Source: Blautia glucerasea
GTDB taxonomy: Bacteria; Bacillota; Clostridia; Lachnospirales; Lachnospiraceae
Length of the DNA stretch: 64,000 bases
Reading direction: 5' to 3'
NCBI RefSeq assembly: GCF_013304385.1
Contig: NZ_JAAITU010000003.1
Location: forward strand, 86,357-150,356
Part shown: positions 46,432 through 55,090 of the stretch, piece after piece
Layout of the letters: each line of letters opens with the position of its first letter
Numbering within the stretch: position 1 is the stretch's first letter
The notes under the pieces: generated by a model
What the model was told of the DNA's origin: nothing
The model's database searches: none
Seen by the model: only the letters and a program-made list of their open reading frames with translations
Translations under genes and position numbers: made by a program

Positions 46432-46483
46432 CTCAAAATAATGAGCTAAAGGTATTGACCTGCTCATAATTACGAGTTAATAT
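46432..46483 (+). promoter_or_regulatory. Phage control region: rightward promoter with two operators
   Basis: The rightward promoter has TTGACC (46455-46460), 17 bp, and TAATAT (46478-46483). Operator CTCATAATTACGAG (46463-46476) fills the spacer exactly, so repressor binding would block the promoter. A second site CTCAAAATAATGAG (46432-46445) lies 20 bp before the repressor start codon and may give autoregulation. A third match is at 61866-61879. Confidence 0.75.
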
Positions 46484-46596
46484 AACAAATGTAAGATGAT
46501 TTTGAAGATGATTTTAAAATTCATTTTAAAGATAAAATCAATCTTCATTATAAAGAAAAATGTAACAAAAGTAAAGAAAAGAAAGGAGCAAAACAT

Positions 46597-46806
46597 ATGG
46601 CGGAAAAGTTATCACCTTGGTGTAAAAAGGCTAAGATTGCCATGATTCAGAAAGATATCGGAGTTTCTGATATGGCAGAAAAGCTTGGTAACAACCGCTC
46701 ATACATTTCGTCAGTTTTAAATGGCCGTGTGGTATCACCTCCCATAAGAAAAAGAATAAGTGATTACTTAAATATTACTGATGATGATTCCTGCTCGGAT
46801 GTTTGA
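46597..46806 (+). CDS. Small XRE-type DNA-binding protein (Cro-like)
   Basis: 69 residues covering one helix-turn-helix: KAKIAMIQKDIGVSDMAEKL, then GNNRSYISSVLNGRVVSPPIRKRI. It is the first gene on the rightward promoter and divergent from the repressor, the position of Cro in lambdoid control circuits. AAAGGAGCAAAACAT precedes the ATG. Which operators it prefers is not known. Confidence 0.82.
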   Translation: MAEKLSPWCKKAKIAMIQKDIGVSDMAEKLGNNRSYISSVLNGRVVSPPIRKRISDYLNITDDDSCSDV

Positions 46807-46844
46807 GCATGAACTCATTATAGAAGATGAGGAGTAGAAACGAA

Positions 46845-47333
46845 ATGGAGATTGACTGTACGAAAGATGGGAAAAATATTTACTTTGCCTGTAGGGAAAA
46901 GGCAGCAAAATACAATGACTTACTAAACAGCAGGGAAAGAGCTGCTGAGTTATTGGGGATCTCAACCTCAACTTTGGCAAATCATGAGTTAGGAGTAACC
47001 AAAAATGTACCACCGGATACGGTGGTGATGATGTCTGATTTGTACAAGACACCGGAACTGCGTAGTTATTACTGTAAACACGAGTGTCCAATTGGGAGAA
47101 ATCTTCCACTTGCAACACAAGTAAGTGGTTTGCAGGGGATTACGGTAAAAATACTGAACAGTCTGGATGAAGATGGAGTTCGGGCCATGAAAAAGCAGTT
47201 GTTGAGTATTGCGGAAGATGGGGAAATCACAGAAGACGAACAGGAAAAGTTCGATGGAATTGTGAAAAAGCTGGAAGTGTTGGCAACAGCAATATCTGAA
47301 TTGAGAATGCTGGCTGAGAAATTCCAGAGATAA
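46845..47333 (+). CDS. Phage helix-turn-helix regulator
   Basis: 162 residues. The N-terminal part has a helix-turn-helix (LLNSRERAAELLGISTSTLANHELG, about 24-48). A Cys/His segment YYCKHECPIGR follows, then a helical C-terminus (about 100-160, EITEDEQEKFDGIVKKLEVL) that may dimerise. The start at 46845 is taken because GAGGAG is upstream; the earlier in-frame ATG lacks a site. Similar proteins occur in the early regions of Clostridia prophages as regulators. The exact role is not known. Confidence 0.7.
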   Translation: MEIDCTKDGKNIYFACREKAAKYNDLLNSRERAAELLGISTSTLANHELGVTKNVPPDTVVMMSDLYKTPELRSYYCKHECPIGRNLPLATQVSGLQGITVKILNSLDEDGVRAMKKQLLSIAEDGEITEDEQEKFDGIVKKLEVLATAISELRMLAEKFQR

Positions 47334-47358
47334 GCCATATGAGATCATAGGCCATGTG

Positions 47359-47496
47359 ATGGACAGTAACATCCTGGAGGCTAAAGCAAAAGCCAGAACA
47401 GATATGTCAAGATGCGATATCCCATGCAGAATGACGGCACCGAATAAGTTTATGGCACAGATGGAGAAAGAGAGAAAAGACCCATATTTTATCTGA
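47359..47496 (+). CDS. Possible small phage protein, 45 residues
   Basis: Encodes a basic peptide (MDSNILEAKAKARTDMSRCD, ending ERKDPYFI) with coding-like composition. No ribosome site precedes the ATG. The frame is open upstream from 47305 (reading ...YEIIGHV into the start), so this may be the end of a longer, disrupted gene. It lies 25 bp after the regulator and before the small terminase. Confidence 0.35.
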   Translation: MDSNILEAKAKARTDMSRCDIPCRMTAPNKFMAQMEKERKDPYFI

Positions 47497-47533
47497 TTTT
47501 CTCAAATAATGACAGAACAGAGAGGTGGTGACG

Positions 47534-48028
47534 GTGCCGAATGAGGAAAACTTAAAAAAAGGTGTGCCATATCGCTTCCGAACAGGGGAACAACAGGTGG
47601 AAACAGCCCGAAAAGGCGGCATCGCATCAGGTGAAGCACGCCGCAGGAAGAAAGCTATGCGAGATACCGCTAAAATGCTGCTTGATATGCAGGTTCCGAA
47701 GGCTGCGAAAGAGTTGAAACAAAAGCTGGCAGTCATGGGAATATCTGAGGAGGATTTCACATATCAGACAGCAGTAATGGTGGGCGTTATCAATCAGGCA
47801 ATAAAAGGCAATACAAAAGCTGCTTCGTTCCTGCGAGATACCGTGGGAGAAAATCCGGCACATGAACTTAGGGAAAGAGAGCTCGATCAGAAGATTGCAG
47901 AATTTGAATACCATAGACAGCAGGAGGAAGCACAGAGGAAAGAAAACGAGAGTACATCTTCATTGGCGGATGCAATAGAAGAGGCGTACAGGAACAGGAT
48001 GGAGGCTGAGAAAGATGCTGAGCAATGA
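47534..48028 (+). CDS. Phage terminase small subunit-like protein
   Basis: 164 residues starting from GTG at 47534 (AGAGAGGTG lies 6 bp before; two earlier in-frame GTG codons sit inside that site). The Gly/Lys-rich segment ETARKGGIASGEARRRKKAM is typical of small-terminase DNA-binding regions, followed by helices and an acidic coiled tail (ELRERELDQKIAEFEYHRQQ). It overlaps the large terminase by 14 bp, the usual arrangement. It would recognise phage DNA for packaging, but its partner is broken. Confidence 0.75.
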   Translation: MPNEENLKKGVPYRFRTGEQQVETARKGGIASGEARRRKKAMRDTAKMLLDMQVPKAAKELKQKLAVMGISEEDFTYQTAVMVGVINQAIKGNTKAASFLRDTVGENPAHELRERELDQKIAEFEYHRQQEEAQRKENESTSSLADAIEEAYRNRMEAEKDAEQ

Positions 48029-48977
48029 GGCTATTTTATATTACGCCAACCATCCGGTAGAATTTGTACAGGATATATTAAAGGCTGCCCCGGATCCTGA
48101 ACAGAAGAAGATATTACAGAGCCTCGTTGCAAACCAAATGACAAGCGTTCGTTCTGGACATGGTATAGGTAAATCAGCGGTGGAGGCATGGTCTGTAATA
48201 TGGTTTATGTGTACACATCCATATCCAAAGATTCCATGCACTGCTCCGACCCAGCATCAGCTGTTCGATATCCTATGGGCCGAGATCAGTAAATGGAAGC
48301 GTAATAATAAGATACTGGATTCAGAATTAATATGGACAAAAGAAAAGCTGTACATGAAAGGCCATGCCGAAGAATGGTTTGCAGTGGCACGAACTGCAAG
48401 CACGCCAGATGCTTTGCAGGGATTTCATGCGGAACATATGCTTTATATCATAGATGAAGCAAGCGGCGTTGAAGATAAAATATTCGAACCGGTTCTTGGT
48501 GCTCTTTCGACACCAGGAGCAAAATTGCTTATGTGTGGAAACCCGACCCAGTTGTCGGGATTTTTTTATGATAGTCACAATAAGAACCGAGAACAGTATT
48601 CGACATTCCATATTGATGGTAGAAACAGCACGAGAGTATCACAAGAATTTGTACAGACCATTATCAATATGTACGGTGAGGACAGCGATGTATTCAGAGT
48701 ACGTGTAGCTGGCGATTTTCCACTTGTCGAAGACGATATTTACATACCGCTTCCGCTGGTTGAGAAAAGCATTGCAACAGAATACTTTCCGAGGAGGCAT
48801 CCGCAGATCATTCATATTGGCTGTGACGTTGCGAGGTTTGGTACGGACAAAACAGTTATTGGTTATCGTACCGATGAGAAGGTACAGTTCTTCAAGAAAC
48901 GTGTAGGCCAGGACACAATGAAAACCGCAGACGATATTGTTTCGTTGGGAATGCTGCTTGTATACCAGTACAGATGA
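48015..48977 (+). CDS. Phage terminase large subunit, 3'-truncated (pseudogene-like)
   Basis: The packaging ATPase, here only 320 residues. It keeps the ATPase part: the Walker A-like RSGHGIGKSAVEA (about 45-57), Walker B MLYIIDEASG (about 143-152) and the coupling segment LMCGNPTQLSG. The nuclease domain starts normally with HIGCDVARFGTDKTVIGY, whose Asp is the first metal ligand. It then ends abruptly at SLGMLLVYQYR, well before the remaining nuclease residues. The following bases continue, in another frame, as tape-measure coding sequence. The gene therefore appears to have been fused to a distant tail gene by deletion, and packaging should be inactive. Confidence 0.85.
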   Translation: MLSNEAILYYANHPVEFVQDILKAAPDPEQKKILQSLVANQMTSVRSGHGIGKSAVEAWSVIWFMCTHPYPKIPCTAPTQHQLFDILWAEISKWKRNNKILDSELIWTKEKLYMKGHAEEWFAVARTASTPDALQGFHAEHMLYIIDEASGVEDKIFEPVLGALSTPGAKLLMCGNPTQLSGFFYDSHNKNREQYSTFHIDGRNSTRVSQEFVQTIINMYGEDSDVFRVRVAGDFPLVEDDIYIPLPLVEKSIATEYFPRRHPQIIHIGCDVARFGTDKTVIGYRTDEKVQFFKKRVGQDTMKTADDIVSLGMLLVYQYR

Positions 48978-51507
48978 TCAGATAAGCAGTTTGGTTGATC
49001 AGGTTATTCCAGTTGAATTGACTACACAGCTGCATGTGGCAAATGTGAATTTCGATGAAGCTGATAAGCTGATTTCACAAGCAGAGGATCTTTTGGCAGA
49101 GAATGACTATCTGAATTGGAAAGCCAGAAATATTGGTCTGACAGTAGATGAAGGACAGGTTCTGTTAGACAATGCAGAAGATATAAAATCTTATGTGAAA
49201 GATGCCCTGGAAAAGCAGGAATATTCCGCAGAATTAACCGTTAAGGCTTTGTTGGGGGATGTTGTTGGAGATCAGATTATAGGGCAAATGCAAACCTGGT
49301 TTTCCCAGGATTCAGAAATGGCCGAATCATTGGGAAGTGCAGTTACAGATCTTTTACAGAAAAGCATAGATGAAGGTGCCTATGATGTAAATACCGCAAC
49401 AGCTGTATCCATTATGCAGGGGAAAATGTTGGATCTTGTAAATGGTGCACAGCAGGCTGAACTGGAAGGAAAGCTGAAATGGATATCCAAAACATCGTCA
49501 GGGGCGGCACTTGATTCTGATTCATGGAAAAAAACTGTAGAACAGATTAATGAGGCGGCAGATGCACAGATTGAAGAGCGATCAACAGCGATTGAATCAC
49601 TTTTTTCAAAACTGGAGCAATATGCATATAATGATGAATCCAGAAGACCGACTGTAGATGCTATGGAAGAACTCCTGCAGGATGCATATACAAATCTTCA
49701 GGAGAATGCAACGCTAAAAAGCTGGGAGTGGGGATATACAGGTCTTAGTGATGCTTATGGGGATGAATTAAGCACAGCCAAGGAGAATATTGATAGTTCG
49801 ACTTCGCAGTGGATGGATTATTTTTCCGAGGAGATGGAAACTGCCAGTGCAACAAAAGGGGTTCAGGATCCTACAGAGTATCTAAATGCAGCTTTGACAA
49901 ATGCAGGCACTATTGATAGTGGCCTGGATAGTGCAACAAAAGGCGCACTTGAAGATAGATTTGAAACGATGTTCCCTACAATCGAAGATATTCAGGGGAT
50001 AATTGATGGCGTATATGGTGAAAACGGCGAACAGCTTTCAGAAGTACCTCAGTCAGTTATGGACAAATATTATCAGGCGGTTGAATTGGGTGCTGCGGCT
50101 GGTGACCAGAACTCTATATATGCAATCATGTCAAAACAGCTTGCTGATAAATTCTCAGGTAACAAAGAGGACTTCATGAACATGCTAGATGATGCTGGTG
50201 TATCCTTTGAAATGTTACCAAACGCTTTACAGGAAGAAATCCGGAGGGCATTCACTGAAACTACAAACAGCGCTGATGCAGGAAGTATTCTTGATGAAGT
50301 GCTTAGTAGTGCGATTGGATCCAACGGCGAAATAGATATGGGAAAAGTGAATGACATTTTAGAAAAATTTGGTTTTACCATATCGGATGCAGCCAAGGAG
50401 CAGGGAATTGACCTGGAAGGCGATATACCAGTTAATACCGACAATGCAAATCTTGATATGGATAAGCTTACGCATTCTCTTAAAGGGTTGAATTATGTTG
50501 GAGAAACTGAACTGGATGGTGGAGAGATTGCGATACAGTATACTGTGAATGAAGGAGATACCCTTTCAGGAATCATGGAACAGTATGGTGTTGTGTGGTC
50601 AGAAGTTAAAGACCAGATTCAGGCAGCAAACCCTGATATTCAGGACTTGAATCTAATTCTGCCTGACCAGGTTATTAATATACCGGAATCTGTGATTGAA
50701 ATAGCTGATGTCAATACAGACCAGGCAAAAGCAGAGATTCAGGCGGCGGCAGATGAAGCCACTCAAGAACCCATCACGGAGGAACAGCAGGTAGATACCA
50801 CAATAACCAAGGGAAAGACTAATACCAGTGCTGCAAAAACACTGACAGAGGATGAGGCTAAAAAGACATTTACGGATCCGATATCAGCAGAGGGTACCGT
50901 GAATGCAGAACTGACTAAAGGGGAGGACAACATATCTTCCGTATACAGTCAGGTTGGATCTGAGGTGCGTAGTGCGTTTGCAACTCCATTTCCGGCCAGT
51001 GCGACTGTAAATGTATCACTTACTGCAAATTATAAACTGACAAATCCATCTGAAAAAATCTCCTTTGGTGGTGGTGCCACTGGCGAAGCTACTGTAACAG
51101 CTTCCATTGCGAAACATGCAACAGGTGGTATTTTTGATGAACCACATTTTGCTATTGTGTCAGAGGCAGGTCCTGAATCAATTATTCCGTTGGATGGATC
51201 TGATCATGCAATAGATTTGTGGCAGGAAACCGGTGTCAGATTGGGAATGTTTGGAGATGGTAAAGACACAGCGGCACCACTTCAAATTTCTCCTGTTTTA
51301 GATGCAGAAGCATCTTCATCTGGGTCTGGCAGTGAAAGCAGGAAATCTGTTGATATCAATATTAATGGCAATGGTAGAATCACAGCAGGCGGCGGCATTT
51401 CAAAAGCAGATGTGGTCAATATACTAATGGAGCGAGTACGGGATGTGATCGTTGATATCATCGAAGAGGAAATCTTTGTTGGAGGTGATGCAGCTTATGA
51501 GTATTGA
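48937..51507 (+). CDS. Tail tape-measure protein, C-terminal fragment
   Basis: Tape-measure proteins set tail length and span the tail tube. The frame is open from 48937, but coding typical of the tape measure starts only after the junction near 48960-48980 (STDDQISSLVDQVIPVEL onward). It has no start of its own with a ribosome site. The long helical, acidic Ala/Gln-rich body includes a LysM peptidoglycan-binding motif (YTVNEGDTLSGIMEQYG, about residues 533-580). It ends in the usual tail segment HATGGIFDEPHFAIVSEAGPESIIPLDGSDHAIDLW. The N-terminal half of a normal tape measure and all genes before it are missing. It overlaps the next gene by 11 bp. Confidence 0.75.
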   Translation: MFRWECCLYTSTDDQISSLVDQVIPVELTTQLHVANVNFDEADKLISQAEDLLAENDYLNWKARNIGLTVDEGQVLLDNAEDIKSYVKDALEKQEYSAELTVKALLGDVVGDQIIGQMQTWFSQDSEMAESLGSAVTDLLQKSIDEGAYDVNTATAVSIMQGKMLDLVNGAQQAELEGKLKWISKTSSGAALDSDSWKKTVEQINEAADAQIEERSTAIESLFSKLEQYAYNDESRRPTVDAMEELLQDAYTNLQENATLKSWEWGYTGLSDAYGDELSTAKENIDSSTSQWMDYFSEEMETASATKGVQDPTEYLNAALTNAGTIDSGLDSATKGALEDRFETMFPTIEDIQGIIDGVYGENGEQLSEVPQSVMDKYYQAVELGAAAGDQNSIYAIMSKQLADKFSGNKEDFMNMLDDAGVSFEMLPNALQEEIRRAFTETTNSADAGSILDEVLSSAIGSNGEIDMGKVNDILEKFGFTISDAAKEQGIDLEGDIPVNTDNANLDMDKLTHSLKGLNYVGETELDGGEIAIQYTVNEGDTLSGIMEQYGVVWSEVKDQIQAANPDIQDLNLILPDQVINIPESVIEIADVNTDQAKAEIQAAADEATQEPITEEQQVDTTITKGKTNTSAAKTLTEDEAKKTFTDPISAEGTVNAELTKGEDNISSVYSQVGSEVRSAFATPFPASATVNVSLTANYKLTNPSEKISFGGGATGEATVTASIAKHATGGIFDEPHFAIVSEAGPESIIPLDGSDHAIDLWQETGVRLGMFGDGKDTAAPLQISPVLDAEASSSGSGSESRKSVDININGNGRITAGGGISKADVVNILMERVRDVIVDIIEEEIFVGGDAAYEY

Positions 51508-52216
51508 TTCTAATCCGACAAAATACAGGATGTATATTAATTTTGATAATGACAAGCTGGTATACGTTGTTCCTGTTCTTCCGGAAAAGATCAAAGTATC
51601 TGTAAAGGGAAAAACAACATCTGTATCGATTGACCGATTTGGCGAGGCAGTACACAAGGGAAAACGAGATTCGATTGTGATCTCATTTTCCTCTTTTTTT
51701 CCGGCAGTGTATGGCAGGAATTACTGTTCCTGCCGACCGGAAGAATTTAAAGAGCCAAAGAAATGGCATAAATGGATGCAGAAGAGGGTAGAGCATTCAA
51801 AACCCTGTCATTTTGTCCTGGAAGGTGGGCCATTATCGCTGAACATGTATGCATACATTACATCATATTCAGAAACAGAATCTGGTGGTGATGTGGGATC
51901 TATCAGCTATACTGTCGAATTAAAAGAGTATAGGAAACCCACTGTTAAAACGTACCGGAAAAAGAAGAATGGAAAATCCAGGACAACCACATCCGGTAAG
52001 CGCTCAAATAATAAATCTAAGGCAAAAACTTATACAGTGAAGGCTAAAGATACGTTATGGAACATTGCCAAAAAGTATTACAAGGATGGGAAAAAGCGAA
52101 GTGCTATATACCAGAAAAATAAGAATGTTATTGAAGCGGCAGCAAAGAAGCATGGGAAAAGTTCTTCCAATAATGGGAAGATCCTGTTTCCTGGTACAAA
52201 ATTGAAACTTCCGTGA
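51497..52216 (+). CDS. LysM-domain phage tail protein (XkdP-like)
   Basis: 239 residues. The N-terminal part resembles the tail-base proteins of PBSX-like phages, with FPAVYGRNYCSCRPEEFKEP and a basic linker (residues about 150-185, KKKNGKSRTTTSGKR...). A C-terminal LysM domain (KTYTVKAKDTLWNIAKKYYKDG ... ILFPGTKLKLP, about 187-239) would bind peptidoglycan. It connects tail tube and baseplate in related phages. The ATG at 51497 follows GGAGGTG and overlaps the tape-measure stop. Confidence 0.8.
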   Translation: MSIDSNPTKYRMYINFDNDKLVYVVPVLPEKIKVSVKGKTTSVSIDRFGEAVHKGKRDSIVISFSSFFPAVYGRNYCSCRPEEFKEPKKWHKWMQKRVEHSKPCHFVLEGGPLSLNMYAYITSYSETESGGDVGSISYTVELKEYRKPTVKTYRKKKNGKSRTTTSGKRSNNKSKAKTYTVKAKDTLWNIAKKYYKDGKKRSAIYQKNKNVIEAAAKKHGKSSSNNGKILFPGTKLKLP

Positions 52217-52234
52217 TATGGGAGGGGCAGAACC

Positions 52235-53203
52235 ATGAATGATATTAAACTATTGGTTGGAAAAGGAAGCAAATTCTTTGATGGCACCATGCTTGTCCAG
52301 AAGGCAGTCCTTTCCGGAAGAAGAGGAGATGCACCACGTACCCTTTCGGTTACGTTGGATGATTCAGAACAGCATTCACGCTTGAAAGTCAATTGTGGCC
52401 AAGGACAGGCAGTCTATTTTTATCTTGGAGGAAAAGAAGTCTTTCGGGGACTGCTCATGACGGACGGTCGTGGAAACAGCAGAAGCCTTACTTTGAAAGC
52501 ATATGATAACTGTATATATCTTTGCAACAATAAGGGCAGTTTTTCTTATAAGAAAAAAACAGCTACATTTATTTTCAAAGATTGCCTAAAAAAGCTTGGT
52601 TTGAAGCTTGGAACGGCAGTGGAAACACAGTTCGTGATTGGTGAGCTTGTGAAGAAGGCAACCACATACTGGGATGTGATCCAGGATGCATTAAGCCAGA
52701 CTTATAAATCTACAGGAATACGGTATTATGTGTCTTCCTCGAAAGGAAAAATATCCTTGAAAAAAAGGACAGTCCCTGCCAGTATGCCGATCCTGGATCT
52801 GGGGTCAAATATCCAGACATATGACATGCAGAGATCTATATACAATACCAGGACAAGGCTTACCTTGACCACATCAAAGGGTGGGAGCAAAGGTAGCTAT
52901 GTTAATTCTAATCTGGAAAAGGTCATTGGAAAATTTGCAGATATGGAGAGCGTAGACGAGAAAATAACCGCAACGGAGATTAAACAGCGGATACAGGTGT
53001 TCAAGATGGAAACCAGTGCCGTCAGTCAGGAACTCAAGGTCAAGGCAACAGGCAACATGAAATGTGTGTCTGGTGCATGTGTGTATATGTCCATCCCTAC
53101 AGTTTCCATAAAACGGAGAATGTATATTGAAGAGGATACCCATACCTTTGAAAATGGCCATCATGTGATGGATCTGAAATTGAGTTTTGATAAAACAGCA
53201 TAG
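52235..53203 (+). CDS. Phage baseplate/tail hub protein (XkdQ-like)
   Basis: 322 residues matching the XkdQ/YqbQ group, the hub of contractile tails. Segments: LSGRRGDAPRTLSVTLDDSEQHSR, GQAVYFYLGGKEVFRGLLMT, LTLKAYDNCIYLCNNKGSF and the C-terminal RRMYIEEDTHTFENGHHVMDLKLSF. It lies in the fixed order LysM protein, XkdQ, DUF2577, XkdS, baseplate J, YmfQ, which supports a myovirus-type (PBSX-like) tail. Confidence 0.82.
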   Translation: MNDIKLLVGKGSKFFDGTMLVQKAVLSGRRGDAPRTLSVTLDDSEQHSRLKVNCGQGQAVYFYLGGKEVFRGLLMTDGRGNSRSLTLKAYDNCIYLCNNKGSFSYKKKTATFIFKDCLKKLGLKLGTAVETQFVIGELVKKATTYWDVIQDALSQTYKSTGIRYYVSSSKGKISLKKRTVPASMPILDLGSNIQTYDMQRSIYNTRTRLTLTTSKGGSKGSYVNSNLEKVIGKFADMESVDEKITATEIKQRIQVFKMETSAVSQELKVKATGNMKCVSGACVYMSIPTVSIKRRMYIEEDTHTFENGHHVMDLKLSFDKTA

Positions 53204-53216
53204 AGGAGGGAGGACG

Positions 53217-53459
53217 ATGGGAAAGAATCTTGTTGAGGTAATCCGGGAAGCTGTAAAAACAAATGCCCCTACAGTCGTGACTGGCAGTGTGGTGGATACA
53301 GATCCGGTGTTGATTCGGCTGGTAGGAGATTCAAGCATTTTATTATCGGCACAGTCGTTGATTATCCCATCTGGACAGTTGCCGCTGAAAGCCGGTGAGC
53401 TTTTTTACATGTTGGCGATCAATGATGCGAAAGTTTATTATATTTTGGACAGGGTGTGA
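53217..53459 (+). CDS. DUF2577 family phage protein (XkdR-like)
   Basis: 80 residues of the short DUF2577 family found between XkdQ and XkdS. The start at 53217 follows GAGGAGGGAGG; an earlier in-frame ATG lies inside the previous gene. It is a small beta-rich protein (TVVTGSVVDTDPVLIRLVGDSSILLSA...) likely to be part of the baseplate spike, but the exact role is unknown. Confidence 0.75.
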   Translation: MGKNLVEVIREAVKTNAPTVVTGSVVDTDPVLIRLVGDSSILLSAQSLIIPSGQLPLKAGELFYMLAINDAKVYYILDRV

Positions 53460-53463
53460 GAAT

Positions 53464-53895
53464 ATGGGCGAAGATGAATTTGAAGTGATTGAGGATCCTG
53501 TAGCAGAGGAAGAACTAGAAGAAGATCTGACGATATATCGTACTTACCGCATGGATGTAGAAAATAAAAGGATTATCGGCATGGTGGATGGGGCAGAGGC
53601 TTCACAGCAAGCAATGATGAAAGCACTACAAACAAGACGGTTCGCATATCTGATATATGACGATCAGTATGGCAGTGATATCTACAATAAAGTCGGAAAC
53701 CAGGAACTTACTCCTGGATATCTGCGGTCGGATATTCCTGCTATGGTAGAGGATGCTTTTCTGAATAATGAGGAAATTCTTGGAATCAGTGATCTCTCTT
53801 ATGAGATCCTGGAGGCAGATGCTGTTCATATTTCTTTTACAGCATCAACAATTTATGGAGACGAAGAGGTAGAGGAGGTGCTGACGGATGGCTGA
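53464..53895 (+). CDS. DUF2634 family baseplate protein (XkdS-like)
   Basis: 143 residues. The acidic N-terminus (EDEFEVIEDPVAEEELEEDL) is followed by the gp25-like wedge fold (YRTYRMDVENKRIIGMVDGAEASQQAM ... FAYLIYDDQYGSDIYNKVGNQ), typical of XkdS. It starts 4 bp after the previous stop and overlaps the baseplate J gene by 8 bp. Confidence 0.8.
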   Translation: MGEDEFEVIEDPVAEEELEEDLTIYRTYRMDVENKRIIGMVDGAEASQQAMMKALQTRRFAYLIYDDQYGSDIYNKVGNQELTPGYLRSDIPAMVEDAFLNNEEILGISDLSYEILEADAVHISFTASTIYGDEEVEEVLTDG

Positions 53896-55090
53896 TATAA
53901 CCCATAGTGCAGAACTTATTGGTGAATATAAAGCTTCCCTGGCAGAAATGAGAAGAGCAGCCCCGATAGAACGTGTACAGTCTGTTAGTGCACGGAACAT
54001 CGAGGATTTATCCCTGGATGATGTTACTGAGGATCTGCTGATTGAACAGTTCCTGGATATGGGGGAAGAACTTGGGGTAGATACCCGACAAGGCAGTATA
54101 TACTGGGATGCCTGTATGGGCAGCATCATCCGTACAGCAATGCTGTTTGATGATCTGGCACAGATCAAGGAAATCATTTCTATACAGACATGTACAGGCG
54201 ATGTGTTAGATGAAAAGATGATGGAACGAGGCCTGAAACGAAATCCGGACCAGGCCACACCGGCAACTTATTATGTGGAATTTACCGGAGCTGTACCGGA
54301 AATAGGATCCCTGATGTCGTGCGGGGATTATTTTTTTACACTTCATCAGGAGGAAAACGGTAAGTATACCATTGTTTCACAGGATACGGGTACAGAAATG
54401 AATGATCTAGTAGAAGGTACAGCAGTAATTCCAGATCTTGATGTGGATGGTCTTATCAGTGCAACCCTTGGAACATTATATATCCCTGCTGTAGATATTG
54501 AGGATGATGATTCAGCAAGGGAGCGGCTTATCAGCCGGTTATCCGGGCCAGATGAAAATGGAAATAAGGCGCAGATGAAAACCTGGTGCGAATCTGTAGA
54601 TGGTGTAGGAAGTGCCAGAATTATTCCACTGTGGAACGGTCCGAACACTGTAAAGGCTGTGATCGTATCCAAAACTGGTGGAGTTCCAGTCACAGGTGTT
54701 GTACAGGCAGTACAGAAGTATCTGGATCCGTCAGGTGATGGAATGGGGGAAGGCGTGGCAACCATTGGACAGATCTGTACAGTAGCCGCAGCAGAGGCTG
54801 TAACAATTAATGTAAAAGCATCTGTCTTGAAGAAGTCTGATGCATCATTGTCAGGGATTCAAAGTGCTTTTAAGGCATTGCTAGAGAAATACTTTTCAGA
54901 TATGGCACTTGAGGATTATTCACAAGGAATGACGATCCGTTATGTTAGGGTAGGGGCTTTGCTGGAAGGCCTGGAAGATGTGATTGATTATAGCAATCTG
55001 ACTATCAATGATGGGATGGTTAATATACCGTTCGCCATTACCCAGGTTCCTATTCTTGGGGAGGTGACAATTGATGGAAATATTCAATAA
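53888..55090 (+). CDS. Baseplate J family protein (XkdT-like)
   Basis: 400 residues of the baseplate J/gp47 family, which forms the wedge ring of contractile tails. Family signs are DMGEELGVDTRQGSIYWDACMGSI near the start, the YVEFTGAVPEIGSLMSCGDYFF barrel and the C-terminal EVTIDGN. Only the baseplate side of the tail is still encoded, so assembly of a tail is not expected in this copy. Confidence 0.86.
   Translation: MADITHSAELIGEYKASLAEMRRAAPIERVQSVSARNIEDLSLDDVTEDLLIEQFLDMGEELGVDTRQGSIYWDACMGSIIRTAMLFDDLAQIKEIISIQTCTGDVLDEKMMERGLKRNPDQATPATYYVEFTGAVPEIGSLMSCGDYFFTLHQEENGKYTIVSQDTGTEMNDLVEGTAVIPDLDVDGLISATLGTLYIPAVDIEDDDSARERLISRLSGPDENGNKAQMKTWCESVDGVGSARIIPLWNGPNTVKAVIVSKTGGVPVTGVVQAVQKYLDPSGDGMGEGVATIGQICTVAAAEAVTINVKASVLKKSDASLSGIQSAFKALLEKYFSDMALEDYSQGMTIRYVRVGALLEGLEDVIDYSNLTINDGMVNIPFAITQVPILGEVTIDGNIQ

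Noticed and set aside
48937..49000. Programmed frameshift as explanation for the terminase/tape-measure junction
   Set aside because: The two coding parts belong to genes normally separated by the whole capsid module, so a frameshift cannot explain it; deletion can.
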